From Candidatus Aenigmatarchaeota archaeon (GTDB taxonomy: Archaea; Aenigmatarchaeota; Aenigmatarchaeia; Aenigmatarchaeales; Aenigmatarchaeaceae): a DNA stretch of 19,106 bases. Each line of letters starts with the position of its first letter. Position 1 is the first letter of the stretch. The DNA is taken from positions 1 to 19,106 of the forward strand of contig JAAOXY010000004.1 of NCBI GenBank assembly GCA_018221065.1, given 5' to 3'. Below are positions 1-7,580 of the stretch, in pieces. The position numbers were made by a program, and so were the translations under genes. Below the pieces are notes generated by a model. The model was not told the DNA's origin, ran no database searches, and saw nothing but the letters and a program-made list of their open reading frames with translations.

Positions 1-1565
1 AAAACTTGTGGGTGTATCTCACCGAAGAATCCAACAGATTCGCCATTTACTAATATTTCACCACATCGAGAATCAATAAAACTATTATGGTTAATTGGTT
101 TTATTTCATATTGAACTCCAATATTCTGTAAAACACTTTCAACAATAGATTTTATTTCGGTTAAGTTTGCTTTATCATGACTTATTGCACCACAAAGTTT
201 TCTAACATTCTTTGCTCTCACTTCAGCTTCTTCATCAAGTAGAACAACATCACCGATTTCAAATACTCTTTGTGGATAAATTCTATGTTTGTTTGTTACC
301 AACATTTTCAATACAATTGGAGTTAACCAAGTTCTACAGATAGTATATTCAGTTGTTACAGGATTTACTATTTCAACAATATCTTTTTTATTCAATTGCA
401 TTTTATCAAACATGTCTTCGCTATTAGAAAGTATGAATCCAACATATTCTTGCATACCTAAACCAACCATAAGTTCTCTTATTTTTTCTGTATAATCTTC
501 TTTCTCAGAAATTCCACCTATTGATGGAGACTTAGGGAATATTGGTTCTATGTTATTATAACCAAAACCAATTGCAACATCTTCTATAAGATCTATCTCA
601 TGCATGATGTCAGATCTATAAGGTGCAACACTAACATTTATTTTACCACCTTTTTGTTTCAAAACAGTGTGTCCCATTCTTTCAAGTGCTTCAGCAATTT
701 TATTTTCATCAAGATCAAAACCAAGTACTCTGTTTGTTTCAGAAACTTCTAAACTCCATTGCTGTGGTTCTAGAATAGGATATTTTTTTCTATCAATTTT
801 TACAGATTTTAATTCACCAGTTCTTTCAATTATGTTTGTTACAACAATATTCAAAGAATGCATTACAGCTTTTTCATCAGTTCCTGTTACTTCTACAAAA
901 AGATTCTGAGTTTTTTCAGAGACTCTTGTTCTCTCTGAATTTATTATAGGTGGTAGACTTACCACACCGTAATCATCAAGTATTACTGGCCATGTTGCTT
1001 CATTTTCTAAAAGATGTTTATATTCAATTCCTTTTGGGTGTTGTTCTAAAACTTCTTTCAAGAACATTTCTTTAGTCTCACCAAGAGGAACAAACTTTAC
1101 TTTTTCTGGATCAACTTCCCTATAGATTAGTTTACCTTTCATTCTATCAAGATCATGAACACCAATTGCAGATTTCTTTCTATTTCTTCCAAGACCACCA
1201 TGTAATTTCTCTTGCAATTGCATTAAACTTTTTACTAACTCATCACTTAATTCAACATCACTTATTACAGCACAACCAATTATTGGTCTTACATTAACAT
1301 CTTCGTTTCTCATTGTTAATCCCGAATCTGACATAGTATACTTAGGCATTCCTTTTTCTGTTCCAATGAAAGTTTTCATTGCTCTTGCACAACCTTCAAC
1401 AGAATACATATCAGGTCTATCAGGATTTAGTTCACATTCTATATTCTCTCCTTCCCATTCTGTTTCACATTTCAATAAAAATAGAGCTTCCTCTATCTCT
1501 TCGTTGCTCATTTCTTTTTTCAAGAGCCCCAACAAGTCTCCTTTTGTAAAGTTAATCACTACCAT
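1..1565 (-). CDS. pheT: Phenylalanyl-tRNA synthetase beta subunit (partial, C-terminus off the left edge)
   Basis: Beta chain of the (alpha-beta)2 enzyme that charges tRNA-Phe. The reading frame is open from ATG 1565 to the window edge, 521 codons. It lacks only a short C-terminus, since archaeal PheT is usually about 550 residues. Visible in order: an N-terminal segment with the NPDRPD motif near residue 50; a B3/B4-like region with GVHDLD and SLPPIINSE; a B5-type region around VSETNRVLGFDL; LIEDVAIGFGYNNI; and a catalytic-fold-like core ending near GFFGEIHPQV. There is no N-terminal tRNA-binding/EMAP domain, as expected for the archaeal form. The start is supported by GGTGA about 5 bases upstream and by a 14-base overlap with the preceding MazG-like gene, suggesting translational coupling. 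It is the last visible gene of the trpS-pheS-mazG-like-pheT operon. Confidence 0.95.
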   Translation of the reverse strand, partial: MVVINFTKGDLLGLLKKEMSNEEIEEALFLLKCETEWEGENIECELNPDRPDMYSVEGCARAMKTFIGTEKGMPKYTMSDSGLTMRNEDVNVRPIIGCAVISDVELSDELVKSLMQLQEKLHGGLGRNRKKSAIGVHDLDRMKGKLIYREVDPEKVKFVPLGETKEMFLKEVLEQHPKGIEYKHLLENEATWPVILDDYGVVSLPPIINSERTRVSEKTQNLFVEVTGTDEKAVMHSLNIVVTNIIERTGELKSVKIDRKKYPILEPQQWSLEVSETNRVLGFDLDENKIAEALERMGHTVLKQKGGKINVSVAPYRSDIMHEIDLIEDVAIGFGYNNIEPIFPKSPSIGGISEKEDYTEKIRELMVGLGMQEYVGFILSNSEDMFDKMQLNKKDIVEIVNPVTTEYTICRTWLTPIVLKMLVTNKHRIYPQRVFEIGDVVLLDEEAEVRAKNVRKLCGAISHDKANLTEIKSIVESVLQNIGVQYEIKPINHNSFIDSRCGEILVNGESVGFFGEIHPQV

Positions 1566-1839
1566 TTTCTTTCACCGGATATTTTTCTCTCATTTCTTCA
1601 ATATGAGCTTTGAATAATGTTTCTAAATCTGTATCATTTCTTATTGCAAGTTGTAATAATAATACAAAAACATCCATCATTTTATGATCAATGCCATGTT
1701 TATCTTTTTCTGTAACTTGATCTTTTAATTCTTCATAATTTTCTTCAATCATTTCTACAATCTGTTCCATGTCTGTTGAATTCCATCCTCTTTTTTTTCC
1801 AATTTTTTTAATTGTTTTTGTCATTTCATTCAAATTCAA
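1552..1839 (-). CDS. Small MazG-like nucleotide pyrophosphohydrolase family protein
   Basis: A 95-residue, all-alpha protein resembling the MazG/dCTPase-like superfamily, whose members hydrolyse (d)NTPs to the monophosphate using Mg2+ held by an EExxE helix and an ExxD helix. Seen here: EENYEE at residues 32-37 and MMDVFVLLLQLAIRN with D56, followed by the usual basic end, HIEEMREKYP. The acidic residue expected three before D56 is K53, so the second metal site looks incomplete. The start is TTG at 1839, which forms a TTGA overlap with the pheS stop and has GGTGA four bases upstream; ATG 1824 is an alternative. Its 3' end overlaps pheT by 14 bases, so it is locked between the two PheRS genes. 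The family is inferred from pattern; the substrate is unknown. Confidence 0.6.
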   Translation of the reverse strand: MNLNEMTKTIKKIGKKRGWNSTDMEQIVEMIEENYEELKDQVTEKDKHGIDHKMMDVFVLLLQLAIRNDTDLETLFKAHIEEMREKYPVKENGSD

Positions 1840-3200
1840 TCTCTCACCACCGGAGTATTTCTAAGGAAATCAATATCATCAGAGTAAAGTTGTCTTATGT
1901 CATGAATACCAAGTTTCATCATTGCAAGTCTTCCAAGACCCAATCCCCAAGCCAAAACATTTGATTTTTCAATTCCTAACGGTCTTAAAACTTCTGGTCT
2001 AAACATTCCTGCACCACCGACTTCTACCCAACCTAACTTAGGGAATTTCATAAACAATTCACAACTTGGTTCAGTGTAAGGGAAGTAACCAGGTTTATAC
2101 CTAACATCTTCAGCACCAACCATGTCTGCAAATCTTTTCAATACTCCTAGCAAGTGTCTGAATGTTAAATTCTCACCAATTATAATACCTTCACACTGAT
2201 CAAATTCAACAAGATGTGTTGCATCAATAACATCATATCTAAATACTTTGTCAATAGAAAAGAACATTCCAGGTTTGTCACCATGTTCAACTAACTTTCT
2301 AGCAGACAAACAAGTTGTTTGTGATCTTAACATTAATTTAGCTGCTTCTTCCTTGCTCCATTCTCCACCCCAACCAGTACTTCCAGTTATCCATCCACCT
2401 TCTTGTGTAGCTTTTACTTTTGCAACAACATTTTCATCAGGTAAGGAACCAGACTTAGGATGTTTTAGATAAAAAGCATCATGAATACTTCTAGCAGGAT
2501 GATCTTGTGGCATAAACAATGCATCAGAATTCCAAAACGAACTTTCGACATAAGAACCTTTCATCTCTTGGAATCCGAGTCCAATCAATTTTCTTCTCAT
2601 GTTTTCAATAAATTGCATGTAAGGTTGTTTCTTTGCTGCAAAAACTTTTGGAACTGGAGTGTTAACATCATATTTTCTAAACTTTTGTCCTTTCCATTTA
2701 CCATATATTATCATATCAGATGTTAGTTGTGCAATCTGTCCAGTTGGAACAGGTTGAACAATATCAACTTCAGACTTTTCTGTTGATAATTCTATTACTT
2801 TTGGTTTTCTTAATCCAAGTCTTTCTAGCCATCCTTTTTTCTGAACAACTTCTGTTGTTATATTTCCACCAGCTTTTACATTTTCAATAATATTTCTTGA
2901 GTTTAGAACTTTAGCAATTTCATAATTAGAAGGTAACTTAGTATTATTTATTTCTTGCAATGTTTTTTCAGTATCAGTTGTTGTCCCTATTGCTGCACGA
3001 CCATTTTCAGTTAGAAGCATGCTACCGTTTTCTATCTTAACCCATTCACTTTTCTGTGCCCAGCTGATAGCAATCTTAGCATAAGGAAGTTGCATAATTT
3101 CAGACATAGGCTTAGCCCCATCTCTGAGTAACTCTATTAACTTTTTCTCTGGAAGACCTTCTTTCAGATATTTTGCTCCTTCTTCAGTAAGCTGATACAT
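1836..3200 (-). CDS. pheS: Phenylalanyl-tRNA synthetase alpha subunit
   Basis: Catalytic alpha chain of PheRS (class II), 454 residues, typical length for the archaeal/eukaryotic cytosolic form. Residues about 1-130 are a winged-helix N-terminal region. The catalytic domain holds motif 1 around QDHPARSIHDAFYL (232-245), motif 2 and substrate-site segments FSIDKVFRYDVIDATH and EFDQCEGIIIG (314-342), PGYFPYTEPSCE (370-381), and motif 3 GLGLGRLAMMKLGI (419-432) with the motif 3 arginine. The start is ATG 3200, only 4 bases after the trpS stop, with GTGA upstream, so it depends on the trpS promoter. Its stop TGA overlaps the TTG start of the MazG-like gene. No key motif is missing. Confidence 0.97.
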   Translation of the reverse strand: MYQLTEEGAKYLKEGLPEKKLIELLRDGAKPMSEIMQLPYAKIAISWAQKSEWVKIENGSMLLTENGRAAIGTTTDTEKTLQEINNTKLPSNYEIAKVLNSRNIIENVKAGGNITTEVVQKKGWLERLGLRKPKVIELSTEKSEVDIVQPVPTGQIAQLTSDMIIYGKWKGQKFRKYDVNTPVPKVFAAKKQPYMQFIENMRRKLIGLGFQEMKGSYVESSFWNSDALFMPQDHPARSIHDAFYLKHPKSGSLPDENVVAKVKATQEGGWITGSTGWGGEWSKEEAAKLMLRSQTTCLSARKLVEHGDKPGMFFSIDKVFRYDVIDATHLVEFDQCEGIIIGENLTFRHLLGVLKRFADMVGAEDVRYKPGYFPYTEPSCELFMKFPKLGWVEVGGAGMFRPEVLRPLGIEKSNVLAWGLGLGRLAMMKLGIHDIRQLYSDDIDFLRNTPVVRD

Positions 3201-3204
3201 AAAA

Positions 3205-4299
3205 TCACTTTATCAAATACTTGTCAATATTCTTTTCCGCTTTCTTTACTTTGGACTGAAAATCTTTTAAGTATATCTCTACGTCCTTTGCAAGGCATTT
3301 TTTACATTCTCCACAAAGTAATTTGCCACCATAGCAATTTTTATGCCTTTTCGTAGATTCTTTTTTATCTTCAAAGAATACTTTTAGATAATGATAAACT
3401 ACACATTTGTCAGCTTCTCCACCTTTCTTCTTTTGCTCTTCAACTGTGTCTCTACCACCAGTCAATGCTTGCATACAGAATTTAGCAGCTTTCTTAGGGT
3501 CTTCATTTAAGAATATAGCCGATCCTGGTAAGCTTTTACTCATCTTAGGACCGCCTCGTAAACTAGAAAGATATTTCATGTGTATTGTTGCAGGTTTATT
3601 CAAACCAAACTTAGCAGCAAGGTCTCTAGATAATCTTACATGTGGATCTTGATCAATTCCAACAGGAACTAAAACACTTTTCTTCCCACCGAATTTATCC
3701 AATTGTGGTAACAGAATATCTGCTGCCTGTATTACTGGATAAAACATTTTTCCAGCACTAGTAGAATCATTAAATCCATATATTGCTTTAATTGTACTCA
3801 AAGTAACTTTCTTTGATAATTTAATCACAAAATTATAGATGTCAGTATATTCTTGATGTATGAATATCTTAGTTCTCTTCATATCAAATCCTAGTGCCAC
3901 CATCTGAGCAGCAATCAATCTAGCATTTTTCATGCCTACTTCCTGATTATCAATCTTTTCAAAAATATATGACTCATCATCAGATATTGGGATGTAAACA
4001 GGTATATTGTATTTCTTCTGAAGTTCAACAACAACATCAAATGTTAATTTGTGACCTAAATGAATCGATCCAGAAGCATTGAATCCAGTCAATATTGCTA
4101 CATCCTTTTTAGACTTTACATCTTTCATGAATTTGTCAAAATCTCTATGCGAGAAAATATAACCATCATCAAAAGCTTTTATCCCCTTTGGGATATTCTT
4201 GACAGTGGATATTGGTTGCGTACCAAATTCTTTTATCAATTTATTATAGTCTATTGACTCTTCTTCGCTTGTTTCAAAAGGACTTAATCTTTTTGCCAT
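3205..4299 (-). CDS. trpS: Tryptophanyl-tRNA synthetase
   Basis: Class I synthetase charging tRNA-Trp, 364 residues. The HIGH-type signature is HLGH at residues 80-83 and the KMSKS loop is KMSKS at 252-256. GIDQDPHVRLSRD and TGGRDTVEEQ are the features that favour TrpRS over the related TyrRS. The C-terminal region carries four cysteines at 322, 329, 332 and 335 (GKLLCGECKKC), as in archaeal and eukaryotic TrpRS. I chose ATG 4299 over the in-frame TTG one codon upstream because GAGGTG (4305-4310) sits 5 bases before it. It is the first gene of the trpS-pheS-mazG-like-pheT operon, with a TATA-like box about 40 bases upstream of the start codon. Confidence 0.95.
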   Translation of the reverse strand: MAKRLSPFETSEEESIDYNKLIKEFGTQPISTVKNIPKGIKAFDDGYIFSHRDFDKFMKDVKSKKDVAILTGFNASGSIHLGHKLTFDVVVELQKKYNIPVYIPISDDESYIFEKIDNQEVGMKNARLIAAQMVALGFDMKRTKIFIHQEYTDIYNFVIKLSKKVTLSTIKAIYGFNDSTSAGKMFYPVIQAADILLPQLDKFGGKKSVLVPVGIDQDPHVRLSRDLAAKFGLNKPATIHMKYLSSLRGGPKMSKSLPGSAIFLNEDPKKAAKFCMQALTGGRDTVEEQKKKGGEADKCVVYHYLKVFFEDKKESTKRHKNCYGGKLLCGECKKCLAKDVEIYLKDFQSKVKKAEKNIDKYLIK

Positions 4300-4304
4300 C
4301 AAAA

Positions 4305-4310
4305 CACCTC
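4305..4310 (-). promoter_or_regulatory. Shine-Dalgarno site of trpS
   Basis: GAGGTG on the minus strand, 5 bases before ATG 4299. It decides the start against the adjacent TTG at 4300-4302. Confidence 0.75.
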
Positions 4311-4335
4311 TCTAAATAGATATGATTGGCTATTC

Positions 4336-4345
4336 TTAATATTAA
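4336..4345 (-). promoter_or_regulatory. TATA-like box of the trpS-pheS-pheT operon
   Basis: Palindromic TTAATATTAA in the 59-base gap between trpS and the nitroreductase stop. A start of transcription about 26 bases downstream, near 4315, would give a leader of roughly 16 bases that just includes the GAGGTG ribosome site. Inferred from position and composition. Confidence 0.5.
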
Positions 4346-4358
4346 TCTTTAGAATGAG

Positions 4359-4919
4359 TTATCGCAATTTTCTCAGATCTAAACCGACATCTAATTTTGG
4401 ACCCAATGTGATATCATCCACACTTTTTCTAGGTTTTTTCTCAGGAATCTCATCGCTTTCCCCAATAGTGAGAATATGTGGAATACGCCACTTTTCTTCA
4501 ATATCAAGCGCTGTTTTTATTCTAGCTTCATTTACCCACCCTATCCAGCAAGTTCCCAATCCAAGATCATTTGCTCTCAAGTCCATGTAAGTAGTTGCTA
4601 TTGTCAGGTCTCTTTTTGCACGGTATTCATTAGGAGCATCCCATCCTTCAACAGGTTCTTTGTATGCAGTAGGATCTGTACAACAGATAGCTATTACCGG
4701 AGCTTCGTAAATAGATTTTTGTCTGAATGCATGAGCATCATAAAGCTTTTTCTTATCATCTTTGCTTGTTACAAAACGAAAAGCCCACGGTTGAACATTT
4801 TTACCAGAAGGAGCTTTCCTTGCAGCATCAAGTAAATCATGGAGTATACCCTGTTCAATTCCCGTATCCATATATTTTCTTATGCTTTGCCGATTGTTTA
4901 TGATATCTAAAAATCCCAT
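4359..4919 (-). CDS. Nitroreductase-family FMN oxidoreductase
   Basis: A 186-residue protein of the nitroreductase fold, which binds FMN as a homodimer and uses NAD(P)H to reduce diverse substrates in the cytoplasm. Recognisable parts: NRQSIRKY (9-16) forming the start of the FMN site, APSGKNVQPWAF (36-47), the mid-helix ATTYMDLRANDLGLGTCWIGW (about 108-128) and the C-terminal IGESDEIPEKKPRK, a phosphate-binding-type segment. Length is normal for a minimal family member. The actual substrate cannot be told from sequence; some archaeal members act on ferredoxin or F420-related systems, but nothing here points to either. It has its own promoter with a TATA-like box about 26 bases before the ATG, so it is probably leaderless and separate from the downstream trpS operon. 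Confidence 0.9.
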   Translation of the reverse strand: MGFLDIINNRQSIRKYMDTGIEQGILHDLLDAARKAPSGKNVQPWAFRFVTSKDDKKKLYDAHAFRQKSIYEAPVIAICCTDPTAYKEPVEGWDAPNEYRAKRDLTIATTYMDLRANDLGLGTCWIGWVNEARIKTALDIEEKWRIPHILTIGESDEIPEKKPRKSVDDITLGPKLDVGLDLRKLR

Positions 4920-4940
4920 AATTATTATTCACACTAAAAA

Positions 4941-4950
4941 GATTTAAATC
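4941..4950 (-). promoter_or_regulatory. TATA-like box of the nitroreductase gene
   Basis: GATTTAAATC, palindromic, centred 26 bases upstream of ATG 4919. That spacing places transcription start at or next to the start codon, and no ribosome-binding site is visible, so the mRNA is probably leaderless. Confidence 0.6.
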
Positions 4951-4971
4951 AGAACTAAAAGGCACCCTATA

Positions 4972-5799
4972 TTATATAGCTTTTGCAGAAGGTTTATCAT
5001 AAAAGTCTTTCAATTTCTCTACAGCTTTCCCAACATCTACTAACTCAATCTTTTTAGAAGCTCTAGTTTCAGCAATCTCACCAGATCTTTTTAATAAGAA
5101 TAATCCAGATCTGATATCATTTAGTTCAGCTGTTTTTTTAATAATTTCTTCAAATGCATCATACTCCCAGACATTTGGAACAAATGCATATTTTTCTCTT
5201 TCTCTAAGTATTCCACGAGTCTCTTCAAAATTATAAGGTCTGAAAGATTCTTTCTCTAACATCAGTCTCGACAAAACTCTCTGATCCAATTTAGCTATCC
5301 ACTCAGGAACATTTGTTATCAAGAATATAGTCTTGAATGAAACATCCTCAACTACTCTATAAAGAAAATCATGATCTTGTGTCTTATCAATCTCATCAAA
5401 TACAAACACTGTTCCCTGGTTTTTGTTTAATTTACTTATTACCTGATCAAAAATCTGGTCACCAGACAGGTCAGTAGTTCTAATATCCAACTGATTTGCA
5501 ATTTCAGTTATTATCTTGTAACTAGTATCCTTCTTCCAACAATTAACATATACAGGAATGATATTATCAGCATGTTCTCTTAATTTTCTAAGTAAGAACT
5601 TAATAGAAGCTGTCTTTCCAATACCAGGAGAACCAGATATCAAGATATTTCTACCATTCCTTTTTTCAAATAGTGGTTTAATACAGTCAGCAAGATATTG
5701 TTGCTGATCTTCTCTATAAGGAAGAGTCCTAGGTAGATATGTTTGCTCCAAAACCCCAGGATTGATAAACAAACTCTCTTCAGCAGATAATAAATCCAT
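4972..5799 (-). CDS. Short Orc1/Cdc6-like AAA+ ATPase without winged-helix domain
   Basis: A 275-residue AAA+ protein of the Orc1/Cdc6 initiator family. Walker A is GSPGIGKT (56-63), Walker B VFVFDEID (131-138), sensor 1 is in FLITN (N163), and an arginine-finger-type segment LDQRVLSRL follows at 171-179. The helical lid domain runs to about residue 245, with GLFLLKRSGEIAETRA matching the family's sensor-2 region. The protein ends where archaeal Orc1/Cdc6 (about 400 residues) would begin its winged-helix DNA-binding domain, so it retains an ATPase core but not the part that reads origin sequences. No frameshift is apparent and the stop is clean. It is divergent from glyS over 53 bases and has no ribosome site, fitting a leaderless transcript. 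It could act in replication as a partner of another Orc1, or in an unrelated AAA+ role. Confidence 0.8.
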   Translation of the reverse strand: MDLLSAEESLFINPGVLEQTYLPRTLPYREDQQQYLADCIKPLFEKRNGRNILISGSPGIGKTASIKFLLRKLREHADNIIPVYVNCWKKDTSYKIITEIANQLDIRTTDLSGDQIFDQVISKLNKNQGTVFVFDEIDKTQDHDFLYRVVEDVSFKTIFLITNVPEWIAKLDQRVLSRLMLEKESFRPYNFEETRGILREREKYAFVPNVWEYDAFEEIIKKTAELNDIRSGLFLLKRSGEIAETRASKKIELVDVGKAVEKLKDFYDKPSAKAI

Positions 5800-5820
5800 A
5801 ATATTATTATTGACCTAAAC

Positions 5821-5829
5821 CTTAATAAG
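5821..5829. promoter_or_regulatory. Shared TATA-like element between the Orc1-like gene and glyS
   Basis: CTTAATAAG is an odd-length palindrome in the middle of the divergent gap. Its centre lies about 26 bases from the Orc1-like ATG (5799, minus) and about 28 bases from the glyS ATG (5853, plus), the usual TATA-to-start distance for both. No second TATA-like sequence fits equally well in the 53-base gap, although the adjacent TTAATATC could serve glyS. Confidence 0.5.
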
Positions 5830-5852
5830 TTAATATCGTCAAAAGTGATAGT

Positions 5853-7310
5853 ATGAAAAGCATAACTGATATGGAGTCTTTAGCAAAAAGAAGAGGTATA
5901 TTTTGGCAATCATCAGAAATTTATGGTGGATTATCTGGATTCTACGAATATGGCCATATAGGTACTTTACTAAAGAGAAAAATAGAGAACATATGGAGAC
6001 AATATTTCCTCAATCTTGATGATAATTTCTTCGAAATCGAACCATCTAGTATAATGCCTGAGAAAGTCTTCAAAGCTTCAGGGCATTTAGATAATTTCGT
6101 TGATCCAATTGCTAAATGTAAAAAATGTGGTACAGAGCACAGAGCTGACCATATCATGGAAGAATTTCTTAAAGAAAACTTTGAAGGAATGACAGCAGAG
6201 CAACTCACAGCTCTGATAAAGAAGCATAATGTAAAATGTCCAAAATGTAAAGGTGCATTAGGTAATGTTGATGTATTCAATATGACATTTCCTATCAATT
6301 TAGGTGTAAAATCAGATACTACTGCATATCTAAGACCAGAGACAGCTCAAGGTGTTTATGTTAACTTTTTGCAACAATTCAATGTTACTAGAAAGAAACT
6401 TCCTTTAGGACTCGGAATAATCGGAAGAGCTTTCAGAAATGAAATATCTCCAAGACAGTTGATAATAAGGATGCGTGAATTCACACAAGCAGAACTTCAA
6501 ATATTCATAGATCCAAGTTCAATTGACAAACATGATAAATGGGATATTGTTAAAGATTATGAATTGATTTTGAAACCAGTAAAAAATAAGAAAGCAATAA
6601 AGATGACAGCTTCAGATGCTGTAAAGAAACTAAAGTTGCCAAAGTTCTATGTTTGGTATCTTGCAAGAACACAAGAATTCTTTTTAGATGTTCTTGGTTT
6701 CCCAGAAAATAAATTCAGGATAAGAGAATTAAATGATGAAGAAAGAGCATTCTATAACAAATATCACTGGGACGTTGAGATAGATGTTGAATCTTTAGGT
6801 GGATTCAGAGAGATTGGTGGTGTTCATTACAGAACTGACCACGACTTATCAGGTCATGAAAAGATATCAAAGAAATCACAGCATGTATCTGTTGATGGTA
6901 AAAAATTCATACCAAATGTATTGGAAGTTTCAATGGGTGTTGATAGAATTCTTTATTCATTAATTGACATAGGATATACTGAAGAAAACGATAGATCTTA
7001 TATCAAGTTAACACCACATCTGTCACCATTCATGGCAGGCGTATTTCCTTTAGTAAAGAAAGAAGGTATGCCAGAAAAAGCAAAAGAAGTTTATAATTCA
7101 CTAAGATGTTGCTTTGATGTATTCTATGATGAGTCAGCATCTATTGGAAGACGTTATGCAAGAGCAGATGAGATTGGTACAGCATTTTGTATTACCATTG
7201 ATGGAGATACAATGAAGAACGATACGGTTACAGTTAGAGAAAGAGATTCAACAGACCAGAGAACAGTTAAGATAGATGAATTAGAAGTATTCTTACAAGA
7301 ACATCTTTAA
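5853..7310 (+). CDS. glyS: Glycyl-tRNA synthetase (archaeal/eukaryotic alpha2 type)
   Basis: Class IIa synthetase charging tRNA-Gly, 485 residues. Motif 1 region is SEIYGGLSGFYEYGHIG (21-37). A zinc-ribbon-like insertion has CKKC at 89-92 and CPKC at 129-132. Motif 2 is FRNEISPR (194-201) followed by REFTQAELQIF. Motif 3 is SMGVDRILYSL (about residue 362), and an anticodon-binding domain fills about 390-485. It is shorter than the roughly 570 residues usual in larger archaeal genomes, with shortened insertions but all catalytic motifs intact. The start ATG has GTGAT four bases upstream, but the TATA-like box 28 bases away would also fit a leaderless mRNA. It is transcribed alone; the next plus-strand gene is 270 bases away. 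Confidence 0.96.
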   Translation: MKSITDMESLAKRRGIFWQSSEIYGGLSGFYEYGHIGTLLKRKIENIWRQYFLNLDDNFFEIEPSSIMPEKVFKASGHLDNFVDPIAKCKKCGTEHRADHIMEEFLKENFEGMTAEQLTALIKKHNVKCPKCKGALGNVDVFNMTFPINLGVKSDTTAYLRPETAQGVYVNFLQQFNVTRKKLPLGLGIIGRAFRNEISPRQLIIRMREFTQAELQIFIDPSSIDKHDKWDIVKDYELILKPVKNKKAIKMTASDAVKKLKLPKFYVWYLARTQEFFLDVLGFPENKFRIRELNDEERAFYNKYHWDVEIDVESLGGFREIGGVHYRTDHDLSGHEKISKKSQHVSVDGKKFIPNVLEVSMGVDRILYSLIDIGYTEENDRSYIKLTPHLSPFMAGVFPLVKKEGMPEKAKEVYNSLRCCFDVFYDESASIGRRYARADEIGTAFCITIDGDTMKNDTVTVRERDSTDQRTVKIDELEVFLQEHL

Positions 7311-7408
7311 CATTAAAGCAAAGTAATAAATATGATAACTTTCTATTAGAATTAGGTCGATTAATATGTTTACAAAATAATTCTACACAAGAACAGACTT
7401 TTACAGTG

Positions 7409-7522
7409 TTACAATTGGCTACCACATGTGTTACATACAAGTTTCTTTTCAAATAGAGAAGAAGGACCCATAGCTATGTGTGTGACATCAGAACTACCAC
7501 ATTTATCACAATAAAACCCCAT
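7409..7522 (-). CDS. Zinc-ribbon microprotein (37 aa)
   Basis: A 37-residue frame from ATG 7522 to TAA with two CxxC knuckles: YCDKCGSSDV near the start and VCNTCGSQL at the end. The first knuckle starts at C5 and the second at C30, a spacing that suits a minimal four-cysteine zinc ribbon. Supporting it as a gene: the perfect cysteine pairing, glycine after each knuckle as in rubredoxin-like zinc knuckles, and a TATA-like box (7543-7552) 25-26 bases before the ATG. No function can be given. It is divergent from the ABC exporter and convergent with glyS. Two similar-sized CxxC...CxxC proteins occur near 12340-12625, but I see no sequence similarity beyond the cysteines. Confidence 0.65.
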   Translation of the reverse strand: MGFYCDKCGSSDVTHIAMGPSSLFEKKLVCNTCGSQL

Positions 7523-7542
7523 AACAAAAGTTTATCTTGTAT

Positions 7543-7552
7543 GTTTATAAAC
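7543..7552. promoter_or_regulatory. Palindromic TATA box between the zinc-ribbon gene and the ABC exporter operon
   Basis: GTTTATAAAC is a perfect 10-base palindrome. It is 25-26 bases from the zinc-ribbon ATG (7522, minus) and about 33 bases from the ABC ATPase ATG (7581, plus). On the plus side the predicted transcript would start close to the GTGAGG ribosome site, leaving a very short leader. Confidence 0.55.
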
Positions 7553-7580
7553 TATATCGTAACTGCGTGAGGCGAGTAAA

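Noticed and set aside
4476..4835. 119-residue plus-strand frame opposite the nitroreductase
   Set aside because: Antisense shadow of a clear nitroreductase, Cys/Ser/Phe-rich with no recognisable domain.
5942..6298. 118-residue minus-strand frame inside glyS
   Set aside because: Lies opposite conserved GlyRS motifs; no own motif or promoter.
7267..7452. 61-residue minus-strand frame overlapping the end of glyS
   Set aside because: It overlaps glyS and lies in another frame from the zinc-ribbon gene, with no motif or ribosome site; the 37-residue CxxC frame explains the strand better.
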